NCBI GenBank assembly: GCA_003560875.1
Contig: PWJQ01000053.1
Coordinates: 1-34,828, forward strand
DNA from: Methanomassiliicoccaceae archaeon
GTDB taxonomy: Archaea > Thermoplasmatota > Thermoplasmata > Methanomassiliicoccales > Methanomethylophilaceae
DNA: 34,828 bases
Direction: 5' to 3'
How positions within the stretch are numbered: position 1 is the first letter of the stretch; the number at the start of each line of letters is the position of its first letter. Below are positions 1 through 7,640 of the stretch, one piece after another. The notes under the pieces were generated by a model. The model was not told the origin of the DNA. It made no database searches and was given only the letters and a program-made list of their open reading frames with translations. The position numbers were made by a program, and so were the translations under genes.

Positions 1-857
1 GAGGTGAAGGCGGCGGCATGTAGCACCCTTTGTGATGACTCCAATGCCCCGTACATGACCCAATCGGCACCGGTCATCATCGCCACCGTGACTGCTGCCG
101 TATCAACGTAAGGGAACAGATTCTTACCATCGTCATCCGTCTCTATGAACGGCGGCCATGTCTCGACAGTGTTGTGTAAGGCCATTCCCGCCGGTAGGCC
201 CCATTTCGCTTTGGCGACAGTTAGAGCCCTGAGGGCGGAACCGGCGGATTGGTCGAACGTTGTGGCTGCCAGATCTATGATCGGACGTTTTATGCCGTGT
301 TCCTTCGATATGTCGATAAGCCCTTTACGCAGTAATGTGCCACCGTTGTCCAGGAGATAGATGCGCCCCTTCACAGTCAGATCCCCAGGGTCTAAAGCAT
401 TGATAACCGCCGAGTCCACGCCATGCTCCTGCAGAGCGCTCCATTCCTCAGGAGGGGAGCCGCCATGAAGGCTGTTGTATATCACACGCGAGGATATCCC
501 CATCGATTCGGCCTCTTTCAAAGCCTGTAACTTCACACTGATGTCTGGAGAATCTATAAGGATTGGTCCTGCCGATATATCGGACAACGACGAGAGCAGC
601 CCGTGGACCGCTTTCTCATGATCGAGGTGGGCCATGAATCCATGGCCCTGTTCCAGTTCCCGAGCGGTGTTTTCCGCCCTTGACACCATCTCCTGCAGTT
701 TCTCCATGTCGACCTTGCCCGCCTTCCTATCGACGACGACACTATGGCCCGGATAGAAGACGGAACCTATCATCACCGACGATCGCCTTCCGGGATGGCC
801 TCCGAACATGGTACCGGACACCTCGAAACTTGATTGATCCTTCTGGAATCTGAACAT
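1..857 (-). CDS. MtrH-family methyltransferase (partial, C-terminus beyond window)
   Basis: It reads minus from ATG at 857 through the left edge without a stop: 285 residues of a family usually 300-320 long, so only the last part is missing. The opening MFRFQKDQ, the GGHPG and SVFYPGH segments, the ILIDSPD strand, RVIYNSLHGG and the late MALHNTVETW and GADWVMYG segments line up with tetrahydromethanopterin S-methyltransferase subunit H as I remember it. MtrH moves methyl groups between tetrahydromethanopterin and a corrinoid protein. No other Mtr subunit or corrinoid protein is visible here, so it may be one of the MtrH relatives that serve soluble corrinoid proteins. The start shares one base with the preceding stop (TGATG), implying translational coupling. 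The family call is firm; the substrate is unknown. Confidence 0.85.
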   Translation of the reverse strand, partial: MFRFQKDQSSFEVSGTMFGGHPGRRSSVMIGSVFYPGHSVVVDRKAGKVDMEKLQEMVSRAENTARELEQGHGFMAHLDHEKAVHGLLSSLSDISAGPILIDSPDISVKLQALKEAESMGISSRVIYNSLHGGSPPEEWSALQEHGVDSAVINALDPGDLTVKGRIYLLDNGGTLLRKGLIDISKEHGIKRPIIDLAATTFDQSAGSALRALTVAKAKWGLPAGMALHNTVETWPPFIETDDDGKNLFPYVDTAAVTVAMMTGADWVMYGALESSQRVLHAAAFT

Positions 858-1306
858 CAATACCCTCCTGTAAGATAATCGCGCAATTTCATCGCCAGAG
901 TCATGGAGTCGACCCAACCATCCACGGGATTCAACATGACTCCTTGATCCATATCTATCGTAATGAACGGAGAGCTCGTGGAAAAACTCTCTGCAGCCAT
1001 CGCCATCATACCGGAAACGATACGGTCCGACAGAACATGCATCCCTTTCCCCAATCCCTCACCGTCCTTTCCGATCTCAGAGGAATGGTCGGGTATGGGT
1101 GTTGAATCGAAAGGTGCGTCATGACGTTCGTCCAACTTATTGCGCAATTCGACGAGACGGCCCTGTTCCTGCTGTGTGAATCCATACATCTGACCGTACT
1201 CGATTATCTCGTCAGCCTCCTTTGAGGCTATTGCTACGCTGGAAGCGCCATCATGCAGCTCATAGTCACCGATGATAGTGATCACGGCATCTTCGGTCAT
1301 CTTCAC
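857..1306 (-). CDS. Hypothetical protein in MtrH/GTPase cluster (149 aa)
   Basis: This 149-residue acidic protein is not one I recognise. It starts at GTG 1306, overlapping the previous stop as GTGA; an internal ATG two codons later (1300) is an alternative start. The N-terminal half is charged and probably helical (around EADEIIEYGQ and RLVELRNKL). The middle is rich in Gly, Asp and Ser. The C-terminal half has a methionine-rich helix (IVSGMMAMAAES) and then FITIDMDQG. No signal peptide, membrane segment, cysteine cluster or corrinoid-binding DxHxxG motif is visible. Its place between the G3E GTPase pair and the MtrH-family gene, overlapping at both ends, suggests a partner of that methyltransferase. 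That role is inferred from context only. Confidence 0.8.
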   Translation of the reverse strand: MKMTEDAVITIIGDYELHDGASSVAIASKEADEIIEYGQMYGFTQQEQGRLVELRNKLDERHDAPFDSTPIPDHSSEIGKDGEGLGKGMHVLSDRIVSGMMAMAAESFSTSSPFITIDMDQGVMLNPVDGWVDSMTLAMKLRDYLTGGY

Positions 1307-1734
1307 ACGACCGATTCACAGTAATCGAGTATTATCCGATGGTCTATGGAACGCTCCTTCATGGTCCTCGATATAGCATCCAGGGATATCCTCCGGACTT
1401 CAGGGTCCCATATGCCATGGACGATCACATGGAGCAGGAGTCTGCCCCCTTTGAACCCCTTGTCCTGCAGGAGGTCCTCGACCTCCACACCCGTACGCAT
1501 CGATACCAGGTTGGCCCGGAGCAGACGGTCATCGGGCGTGAGGAGACAACCTTTCACATGGCCTATGAAATCAGCCCCTCCCTCCAGACAGTCCTCTGTG
1601 ACCCGGGTCATGACCGTCCGCAGCAGTTCATCCGCCCCTTTTGAATCGAGGTCTACATTCGTCATCTCCAGATTGACGGCGAACTTCCCCAGCTCGTCCA
1701 TCGATCTGTGCCTGTCCAATTGTGGCTCATTCAT
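1303..1734 (-). CDS. Hypothetical protein overlapping the G3E GTPase gene (143 aa)
   Basis: This is a 143-residue protein of unknown function. The open frame extends further upstream into the GTPase gene, but ATG 1734 overlaps the GTPase stop by eight bases, the normal pattern for a coupled operon, so I chose it. It has regularly spaced charged helices (LLRTVMTRVTEDC, TGVEVEDLLQDKG) and ends YCESVV. Three cysteines (in EDCLEGG, KGCLLT and DYCES) do not form a recognisable metal motif. It ends overlapping the next gene (GTGA). Because it is coupled to a metallochaperone-type GTPase, it could be that GTPase's partner or target; the sequence alone does not show this. Confidence 0.8.
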   Translation of the reverse strand: MNEPQLDRHRSMDELGKFAVNLEMTNVDLDSKGADELLRTVMTRVTEDCLEGGADFIGHVKGCLLTPDDRLLRANLVSMRTGVEVEDLLQDKGFKGGRLLLHVIVHGIWDPEVRRISLDAISRTMKERSIDHRIILDYCESVV

Positions 1735-2401
1735 TCTTACCACCGTACTGCTCTTTGAATATGCCTCCGTCCACTGCATCATAGTAACGGACGGAGTCCT
1801 CACTGACGATGAGGTCGGCGAGGTCGGCCACCCCCTGCCCGGTCCTCCCTGAACCGGACAGTATCCTGACATCGGGGTTCAACTCCCCAATCCTCTCGTG
1901 GCACCAGTCAATCGATTCCTCATCGCATATGTCCACCTTGTTGATGAAGACCAGGTCGGCCTCCTGTATCTGCGTCTCTATCAGACGGCCTACGAACTGC
2001 AGTTGATCGGAGAGAAGGCTGCAGTCGACGAATGTGCAGATGGGGGCGTGCTTTATGTCGATGCCGCTTTTCCTTGTCGCCTCCTCCACGGCCTTCTTCA
2101 GACCCCATGGTATGGCAACGCCTGTCGGTTCAACCAGTATTATGTCCGGCTTGAAGGACAGATAGAGGTTCATGACCGTGGTGCTGAAGGTGCCCTGCAC
2201 CTCGCAGCAGATACATCCTCCGGCGACCTCCTTGACATCCATCCCCTTGGAACGCATGACCTCCTGATCGACATTTATGTGGCCGACATCGTTCACTATC
2301 AACGCCACCTTATTCCCTCTTGATCTGAGTTCAGATGCCATGGCGGTCAGGAAAGTCGTCTTCCCCGAACCTAAAAAACCTGTTACCTGTGCAATCCGCA
2401 A
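1727..2401 (-). CDS. G3E-family GTPase, CobW/COG0523-like, TTG start
   Basis: At 224 residues this is a compact G3E P-loop GTPase. Walker A is GFLGSGKTT (residues 8-16), followed by LIVNDVGHINVD, the CxCC metal-binding motif in GGCICCEV (cysteines at 63, 65 and 66), IILVEPTG and the guanine-specificity motif INKVD. GTPases with CxCC belong to COG0523, relatives of CobW and of zinc chaperones. The C-terminal extension common in CobW is essentially absent. The start is TTG at 2401, supported by a GGTGAGG ribosome site about four bases upstream; no ATG fits the N-terminal strand. Linkage to an MtrH-family gene suggests metal or corrinoid cofactor maturation for a methyltransferase, which is an inference. 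Confidence 0.92.
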   Translation of the reverse strand: MRIAQVTGFLGSGKTTFLTAMASELRSRGNKVALIVNDVGHINVDQEVMRSKGMDVKEVAGGCICCEVQGTFSTTVMNLYLSFKPDIILVEPTGVAIPWGLKKAVEEATRKSGIDIKHAPICTFVDCSLLSDQLQFVGRLIETQIQEADLVFINKVDICDEESIDWCHERIGELNPDVRILSGSGRTGQGVADLADLIVSEDSVRYYDAVDGGIFKEQYGGKNE

Positions 2402-2453
2402 ACGGCCTCACCTGGCCTCATACCGTACTGGATTATAGATAAGTTTAATCATC

Positions 2454-3092
2454 TCAGTCGTTGAATACCAGAAGCATATCGTTCCACGACCTGTACATTC
2501 TCCTGCCGTGGTATCTCTTTTCCTCCTTCCCCTGCAACGACCGTACGAGCGATGCATCGCTGAACAATGCCATCATCTCTTCCGGGTCTTGATAATGGTA
2601 CATGATTCCGTTGCCCCTCAGAAAACTGTGCGGCTCCACCTCCCTGCCCTGGCCGTAGCGCATATCACAACGGTCGAAACCCCTCTGGAATAGCCATCCG
2701 CCAGGGCTGATGCATCTCCTGATCTCTTTGGCAGCCATATCACGGTCGTGTCCGATGAGATGATTCAGCACGTGGACGGCGAGTATACCGTCGAAGAAGG
2801 AATCGGGGAAAGGGAGGTCCCGGACATCGGCCACCATGATGTCGTCATCATCACCGAATCGTTTCATGCAAATCTCCACTGCTGATGGTGAGAAATCTAT
2901 CGCATGGACCTCCGCGCCGGATGCTACAAGCTGTTCCAGTGTCTTGCCGTTGCCGCAACCTAGCTCCAGAATCCTTTGACCCTCGCAGGGCGGGAGGTCG
3001 ATATCGGAGACACCGCGCCAACCCATCGGTTGATTCCGGTAGTGGTCCTCCCACTCAATGGCGGATGGGCGGTGCTGAGGAGTTTCCTCCAT
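2454..3092 (-). CDS. Class I SAM-dependent methyltransferase
   Basis: A 212-residue Rossmann-fold methyltransferase. Motif I is ILELGCGNG (residues 41-49), followed by an acidic strand end in VHAIDFSPSAVEIC, motif DIMVADVRDLPFPDSFFDGILAVHVL and the post-motif CISPGGWLFQRGF, the usual order for methyltransferase domain 11/25 proteins. The substrate cannot be read from sequence. The start at ATG 3092 lies about 28 bases from a TATA-like element, so the message is probably leaderless. It is the first gene of a minus-strand run leading to the GTPase and MtrH-family genes, 52 bases before the TTG start of the GTPase. It may be part of that unit or merely adjacent. Confidence 0.88.
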   Translation of the reverse strand: MEETPQHRPSAIEWEDHYRNQPMGWRGVSDIDLPPCEGQRILELGCGNGKTLEQLVASGAEVHAIDFSPSAVEICMKRFGDDDDIMVADVRDLPFPDSFFDGILAVHVLNHLIGHDRDMAAKEIRRCISPGGWLFQRGFDRCDMRYGQGREVEPHSFLRGNGIMYHYQDPEEMMALFSDASLVRSLQGKEEKRYHGRRMYRSWNDMLLVFND

Positions 3093-3114
3093 AAGGGGGT
3101 GAGTACCGTGAAAT

Positions 3115-3125
3115 CTTATTTATCC
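3115..3125. promoter_or_regulatory. Shared bidirectional TATA box
   Basis: CTTATTTATCC on the plus strand reads GGATAAATAAG on the minus strand. Its centre is about 27 bases from the plus start at 3147 and about 28 from the minus start at 3092, the archaeal TATA-to-transcription-start distance both ways. Both genes would then be leaderless. No second TATA-like element is seen in the 54-base gap. Confidence 0.6.
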
Positions 3126-3146
3126 TCCTGTACACCATGTTGATAC

Positions 3147-3389
3147 ATGGATGAGAAGGGACAAGTCGTCCAACAACTCTGCCGCATTCCCGGAGTGAGT
3201 GAGAAGGCCGCCGAGGGGATGTATCTGCTCGGAATACGATCCATGGATGATCTCAAGGGTAGGGACGGTGACGATATGTACGCCGCTCTCCGCGAAAGAA
3301 AGGATTTCTTCGCGGAACCTTGTATGCAGAAGATGTTGAAGATAGCGGTCGGGATGGCTGACAAGGGCTACGCGGAAAAGTTCAAATGA
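3147..3389 (+). CDS. Helix-hairpin-helix protein, Cdd1 'pathogenicity locus' type (80 aa)
   Basis: An 80-residue protein with a helix-hairpin-helix signature near the N-terminus (CRIPGVSEKAAEGMYLLGI), then SMDDLKGRDGDDMYAALRE and a cysteine (PCMQKML). This matches the small Cdd1-like family as I recall it, although that family often carries more cysteines. Such proteins are thought to bind DNA, but their role is unsettled and the 'pathogenicity locus' name means nothing in an archaeon. It is probably leaderless from the TATA at 3115-3125. Its stop overlaps the ATG of the ACT-metallo-hydrolase gene (ATGA), so the two are likely co-translated. Confidence 0.8.
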   Translation: MDEKGQVVQQLCRIPGVSEKAAEGMYLLGIRSMDDLKGRDGDDMYAALRERKDFFAEPCMQKMLKIAVGMADKGYAEKFK

Positions 3390-4849
3390 GCCCGGGGCCG
3401 CACAGTTTCGTCGCCCGTATGCCCAACGAGCCTGGCGCCCTGCACAAAGCGGCGGCGGTATTGAAGAAGCACAACGGAAACATCGAACGCATCCAGTACG
3501 ACACACGTATCGACCCCAACACCGTATTCTTCGAACTCAGTGCCGAGGAGGACGACCTCCAGGCAGCGTTGGATGAGTTGGATGCCATGGGATATCTCAG
3601 ACGTACCCTTCCTGTACCGGCCTATCTTAAGTTCGACATCACTCTCCCTCATGTACCCGGCGCACTGTTTGATTTCCTGGAGATGATAACCGGTACCGGG
3701 ACTAACATCGCCTACCTCGACTATGACGAGACCGTGCCCCGGTGCGGTCCGCTTAGAGTCGCGGTGGTCATCGACGACGGCAGCCGGGCAAGCAAACTCC
3801 TGGATGGCCTCAAATCGAGTTATCCGTTGGAGATAATCGAACACAGCAGTGTGAACGAGGACCTCGAAAGCACCGTTTTTTACGTTCGCTTCGCGCAAGA
3901 GGTCCGTGCGCTAATCCCCGGCGTGGACGAGGATTTCCTATTGAGTTTCCTGAATGAATCCAATCACATAGCACAAGAGTTGACGCGACGGGGTGAGGAT
4001 CCAAGGAAGGTCCTGAGCAGCATATTGGACTCCGGACGGATGCTGAATGACAGTATCAGACCGGGATGTGCAGATATCAGATCCCTGGATGTCCGTGGGG
4101 GAAAGCTGCATTGCATCCAGTTCCCCTGCGGAGGTAACTCCTATCTGCTCGACATCGGTGCCCGGATAGTGATCGATACCGGTTTCGGGGCATATCGTGA
4201 ACACCTAACGGCGTGCATGAGGGACATCGGCTGGGACCGGGACGCGGTGGATGCCGTACTTATAACCCATGCGGACACCGACCACTGTGGTTCAGCATGG
4301 TCCCTGGGAGCCAAGGTGCACATGTCCCCGCAGGCCTATGACATCGCCTCCCGGTGCGACCGCTCCCATGGCTCGGAGGCGGAGGGAGGTCTGTTGGAGA
4401 CCTTCTACACCCGCATGATCGGACTCTTCTCGAATGCGGATGACACCGGACCGGTAGAACTACTCGATGGCGGTATCGGCTCCATCAACGGATTCGATGT
4501 CCAGGCCGAACTGGACATCTGCGGCGTCAATGTAATCGTCATCAGGGGCCGAGGCGGTCATCAGGAGGGGCAGTTGTTCTTCCTGTTCCCGGAATCACAT
4601 ATGATCTTCACCGGCGACAGCCTGATCAACTTCTCATCCCTGACCGAGGAGAGAAAGGAGTACATGACCCTGGCAAAAGTCCTCATGACCTCGGTTAACG
4701 TGGACAGCTCCAAGGCGAAGGAGGAACGTGACCTCTTGTTGGATCTGATAAGTAAGTGGCAGGATGATAGCGGCGATCCTCTAATCGTATGCCCTGGTCA
4801 TGGAGGGGTCTCGGTACTGAAGGACGACGACTTGATGCCTTGGCCTTAG
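3386..4849 (+). CDS. ACT-ACT-metallo-beta-lactamase fusion protein
   Basis: A 487-residue protein with two ACT-like modules at the N-terminus (about residues 4-75, ARMPNEPGALHKAAAVL; and 78-150, TLPHVPGALFDFLEMI), a helical linker and a metallo-beta-lactamase domain from about 230. The metal motif is HADTDH (His295, Asp297, Asp299, His300), so the second canonical histidine is aspartate. His392 (GGHQEG), Asp411 (TGDS) and His472 (PGHGG) complete the set. ACT modules usually bind amino acids, so an amino-acid-controlled hydrolase is plausible, but the substrate is unknown. It is coupled to the helix-hairpin-helix gene by ATGA and converges with the minus gene, their stop codons overlapping by four bases. 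Confidence 0.85.
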   Translation: MSPGPHSFVARMPNEPGALHKAAAVLKKHNGNIERIQYDTRIDPNTVFFELSAEEDDLQAALDELDAMGYLRRTLPVPAYLKFDITLPHVPGALFDFLEMITGTGTNIAYLDYDETVPRCGPLRVAVVIDDGSRASKLLDGLKSSYPLEIIEHSSVNEDLESTVFYVRFAQEVRALIPGVDEDFLLSFLNESNHIAQELTRRGEDPRKVLSSILDSGRMLNDSIRPGCADIRSLDVRGGKLHCIQFPCGGNSYLLDIGARIVIDTGFGAYREHLTACMRDIGWDRDAVDAVLITHADTDHCGSAWSLGAKVHMSPQAYDIASRCDRSHGSEAEGGLLETFYTRMIGLFSNADDTGPVELLDGGIGSINGFDVQAELDICGVNVIVIRGRGGHQEGQLFFLFPESHMIFTGDSLINFSSLTEERKEYMTLAKVLMTSVNVDSSKAKEERDLLLDLISKWQDDSGDPLIVCPGHGGVSVLKDDDLMPWP

Positions 4850-5325
4850 GCCATTAGACTGCATCCGTGAAGAAGTAGGAAATGTCCGACGGCCATCAAG
4901 GCCCTGGCATGATGGTCATCGACCGCACGGTTCACCACCAGCTCCGTCCTCGGTTCGGACCATGTGGATATGTCCGTCACCTCCATGACGTTGTTCGCAT
5001 CACCGTTGAAGAAGGCGAGCGATGTGTTGGAGCTGTTAAGATATTTTATCACGTAGACGGTACCGTCATCGAACACCAGTTGGGGTTCGAAGGCGTTCAG
5101 CTCGCGGATGGTCGCGAAGGATGCGTCATCGGATGAGATCTCTATCCTCGGCTTGATTAGTCCCTTTCTCCTTATGTTCAACCCCTTGCCGCCGAACACG
5201 CACTCAACTCTCACAGGGTCAAGATTCATCCGGCATAGTTCATTGGTACCCTCGCGGAGTATGAATTCCTCCCCGGCGAGAGTCCAGTGCAGCCGCTTAC
5301 GCACCAGGCCCGAACAGAACGCCAT
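4846..5325 (-). CDS. Hypothetical protein (159 aa)
   Basis: A 159-residue protein I do not recognise. It looks strand-rich, with repeated short beta segments (GEEFILREGTNELC, VRVECVFGGKGLNI, PRIEISSDD, PQLVFDDGTVYVIKYL) and a more helical C-terminus (HARALMAVGHFLLLHGCS). This could be a small beta-barrel of the LURP/tubby-like kind, which is only a guess from the pattern. There is no signal peptide or clear membrane span. The start at ATG 5325 is 25 bases from the centre of a TATA element (5345-5354), so the message is probably leaderless and separate from the symporter upstream. Confidence 0.7.
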   Translation of the reverse strand: MAFCSGLVRKRLHWTLAGEEFILREGTNELCRMNLDPVRVECVFGGKGLNIRRKGLIKPRIEISSDDASFATIRELNAFEPQLVFDDGTVYVIKYLNSSNTSLAFFNGDANNVMEVTDISTWSEPRTELVVNRAVDDHHARALMAVGHFLLLHGCSLMA

Positions 5326-5344
5326 AGGTATTGGTTGGGGATAC

Positions 5345-5354
5345 TTATTTAAAA
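5345..5354 (-). promoter_or_regulatory. TATA box of the 159-aa gene
   Basis: It reads TTTTAAATAA on the minus strand, 25 bases before ATG 5325. It lies directly after the symporter's terminator-like hairpin, so its T-rich start could also be the terminator's U-tract. Confidence 0.6.
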
Positions 5355-5362
5355 AGGTTATT

Positions 5363-5383
5363 GGGCGGGCCTAGAGCCCGCCC
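5363..5383 (-). terminator. Hairpin over the symporter stop codon
   Basis: GGGCGGGC (5363-5370) and GCCCGCCC (5376-5383) form a perfect 8-bp GC stem with a five-base loop that contains the symporter's TAG stop. On the minus strand it is followed within about seven bases by CCTTTTT. This looks like an intrinsic-type terminator. Confidence 0.6.
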
Positions 5384-7002
5384 TTTCTCCGCCCGTACAG
5401 GAAGAACGCCAATAGCACAACGGTGGAGACCGGGAGACCGATCACCAAGGGGTCTATGACGGAATATGGGACCCCGGGCCAGGTGGCTGCAGGGAACAGG
5501 GCGTCCCTCAGGCCGATCTGGTTAGCGTTGTTGGCCTGTATGAACAGCCCCCAGAACAACCATGTCACGGTCCCGGCCACTATGCTCCATTTCGCCGCCC
5601 GGGTGTCCGGTTCCTTGGCGAATAGGACGTGGGTGTAGGCGGGCAACAGGGCAGCGGCCGTCAGTCCCATGAAGACCGCTGTCGACCGGGCTATGATGTT
5701 CGCCGGCATGTAGTAAGTCACTATGACGGTGACCACGATCATGACCATCGTCCCTATACGCGCTGCTCGCATGGACCGGACCAGGTCCTTGTCGTGACCG
5801 TGGAGGACCTCCTCAGCGGTGTGGCTGCCGGAACGGTTGGCGCGGACGTGCCTCCAGATGTCATATCCTGCCGATGCGCCCATGGTGTGCAACAGTGAGC
5901 TCAACGTGCTCATGGCCGCGCATAGCAGCGTGAGAAGGAAGAGGACTATGAACAACTCACCGAACAGGCTACCGCCGAAAATCTCATTGACGAACACCGG
6001 TATTATCATATCAGCGTTCTGACCGACATACTGCATTGACGTCTCACCATAGGTGTTGAAGAAGTAGACGTTGCTGAGCGGTCCGACGGTGTAGGCCGTA
6101 CCGACCACGACCAGTATGAATATGCCACCCACCATGAGAGCACGGTTGAGGGAACGTCCGCTCTCGGCCGTCATGTACCTGACGGCGAGCTGCGGCTGGG
6201 CGAGTGCGCCTATGCCCACGCCCAATAGGAAGGTGGTTACGAAAGTGTACCATAATGGCGAACCGAAAGCCGGGAATGCCGTCCATCCCCTCATTCCGGC
6301 ATCAGACAATGGCTGAGGGACCTGTGGCGACAGGTTCGTAAGGGCCTGATGGGCTTCGACGACACCGCCCAATTCGATGTAAGTGACTGCCAATAGTATC
6401 AACATGCCCAGGAACATGATCCCGCCCTGTAGGGCATCGTTGTACATCACAGCGATGATCCCGCCGTAGGTGACGTAGAGTGTGACGATGATGGCGAGAC
6501 CGAACAGAGCGACGTTGCGGTCAATGTCCAAGGAGGCCACCACGAAGTTGACGCCCCCGAGGAGGACGGCGGCAGAATAGATCGGCATGCCCATAAGGAT
6601 TATCGCCGCGGAGAAGACCTGTATGAAAGGAGAATTGAAAGCCCTGCCGAGGAAGTCAGGGAAGGTCAGGGCGTTGAGGCGTTTACCTATCCGCCTCGTC
6701 CTTTTTCCGAAGACTATGAAGGCGATGATCAGTCCGACGAGGATGTTGAGGGCGACTAACCATATCGTCCCCATCCCCAGCTGGCCCGACACCCCGCCGA
6801 AACCTATGATGGCGGCGGTGCTCAAGAATGTGGCTCCGTATGACAACGCCAGTATCACGGGGTTGATCTTCCGGCCCCCCACCATGAAATCCTCGTTGCG
6901 CAGCGTCTTACGGTAACCGTAGATACCCAGAGCAATCGTCAACGCGAGGTAACCTACGGCCACCACCGCGAAGAGGGCCATGTTGACACCGGCGTCAACC
7001 AT
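5371..7002 (-). CDS. Sodium:solute symporter (SSS family)
   Basis: A 543-residue integral membrane protein with about thirteen hydrophobic helices. It begins NMALFAVVAVGYLALTIALG, followed by the SSS-like segment GYRKTLRNEDFMVGGRKINP, LALSYGATFLSTAAIIGFGG and LYVTYGGIIAVMYNDALQGG, which is typical of the acetate/proline/pantothenate symporter family. It imports a small organic solute with sodium; the substrate cannot be read. ATG 7002 lies inside the end of a 41-codon membrane-protein gene (8-base overlap), so the two are translationally coupled. A hairpin spans its stop codon. Closeness to the aryl-CoA ligases makes aryl acids one possible substrate, but it has its own promoter region. Confidence 0.92.
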   Translation of the reverse strand: MVDAGVNMALFAVVAVGYLALTIALGIYGYRKTLRNEDFMVGGRKINPVILALSYGATFLSTAAIIGFGGVSGQLGMGTIWLVALNILVGLIIAFIVFGKRTRRIGKRLNALTFPDFLGRAFNSPFIQVFSAAIILMGMPIYSAAVLLGGVNFVVASLDIDRNVALFGLAIIVTLYVTYGGIIAVMYNDALQGGIMFLGMLILLAVTYIELGGVVEAHQALTNLSPQVPQPLSDAGMRGWTAFPAFGSPLWYTFVTTFLLGVGIGALAQPQLAVRYMTAESGRSLNRALMVGGIFILVVVGTAYTVGPLSNVYFFNTYGETSMQYVGQNADMIIPVFVNEIFGGSLFGELFIVLFLLTLLCAAMSTLSSLLHTMGASAGYDIWRHVRANRSGSHTAEEVLHGHDKDLVRSMRAARIGTMVMIVVTVIVTYYMPANIIARSTAVFMGLTAAALLPAYTHVLFAKEPDTRAAKWSIVAGTVTWLFWGLFIQANNANQIGLRDALFPAATWPGVPYSVIDPLVIGLPVSTVVLLAFFLYGRRKGGL

Positions 7003-7120
7003 TGATATCGTCCTCCCCGTCGTCGTTGAATTTCAACCATCCATAAATCAAGCAGAACAGGGTCAGACCAATGGCGAAAAGATGGCCTGTCCATATCCAA
7101 GGATCGTCTATACCGAGCAT
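6995..7120 (-). CDS. Small membrane protein, probable symporter accessory subunit (41 aa)
   Basis: This 41-residue protein begins MLGIDDPWIWTG, has one membrane span (LFAIGLTLFCLIYGWL) and ends in an acidic tail (FNDDGEDDING). It starts at ATG 7120 behind a strong purine-rich site (GGGAGGAAGGGGG) and overlaps the symporter start by eight bases. I recall NCBI naming small proteins of this sort before SSS transporters 'symporter small accessory protein'; I could not check. A TATA-like GATAAATAC on the minus strand near 7192-7201 could drive both genes. Confidence 0.8.
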   Translation of the reverse strand: MLGIDDPWIWTGHLFAIGLTLFCLIYGWLKFNDDGEDDING

Positions 7121-7217
7121 CCCCCTTCCTCCCTGTGTCAAATCTTACCATGATATATGCTATCACGGTTCACAGAGGATTGCTTTCTTAGTATTTATCG
7201 TTTAACGGGAATCGTTA

Positions 7218-7640
7218 TCAGACGAGGTCCTTCTTGTCTAATGGTTGGAAACCATCCCCCTTCAGAAGACTGATGGAACGGAGGGCGTCATCGGCCTTGA
7301 GCACGAGTACGGCTCCGTCACCTTTGCGGAAGGCGTAGGCGTAAGCGATATTGACACCGAGTTGGGCGCAGCGTGCAGCCACGCGGTGCAGGCCTCCCGG
7401 GTTGTCCTCGATCGGTAAGGCGATCACGTCGCTGCATGACACGGTGTGCCCGTTGGCCTTGAGGGCGGCATAGGCCTCATCGGTACGGTCGAGTATGAAA
7501 CGGACTATGCCGAAGTTCTCACCCTCGGCTATGCTGAAACCCAGGATGTTTGCTCCCGCCTCACCTATCGTACCGGTGACCTCGGCGAGTCTCCCCACCC
7601 GGTTCTCCACCATGACCGAGAGCTGCTTGACCAGGGTCAC
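7218..7640 (-). CDS. Tandem ACT-domain protein (copy 2)
   Basis: A 140-residue protein made of two ACT modules: LSVMVENRVGRLAEVTGTI (about residues 7-70) and ALPIEDNPGGLHRVAARCA (about 73-135). ACT modules bind small ligands, usually amino acids. The start is GTG 7640, overlapping the ligase stop as GTGA. The same gene order and similar sequence occur in the other cassette at 9990-11716. Proteins of this type sit beside phenylacetate-CoA ligases in many archaea, and some ligases carry the domain fused, so it probably senses aromatic amino acids for the ligase. That role is inferred. Confidence 0.88.
   Translation of the reverse strand: MTLVKQLSVMVENRVGRLAEVTGTIGEAGANILGFSIAEGENFGIVRFILDRTDEAYAALKANGHTVSCSDVIALPIEDNPGGLHRVAARCAQLGVNIAYAYAFRKGDGAVLVLKADDALRSISLLKGDGFQPLDKKDLV

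Noticed and set aside
1339-1852. Plus-strand frames of 101 and 168 codons across the GTPase-associated genes
   Set aside because: They run opposite to overlapping minus genes with coherent starts and recognisable motifs, and they encode no recognisable protein.
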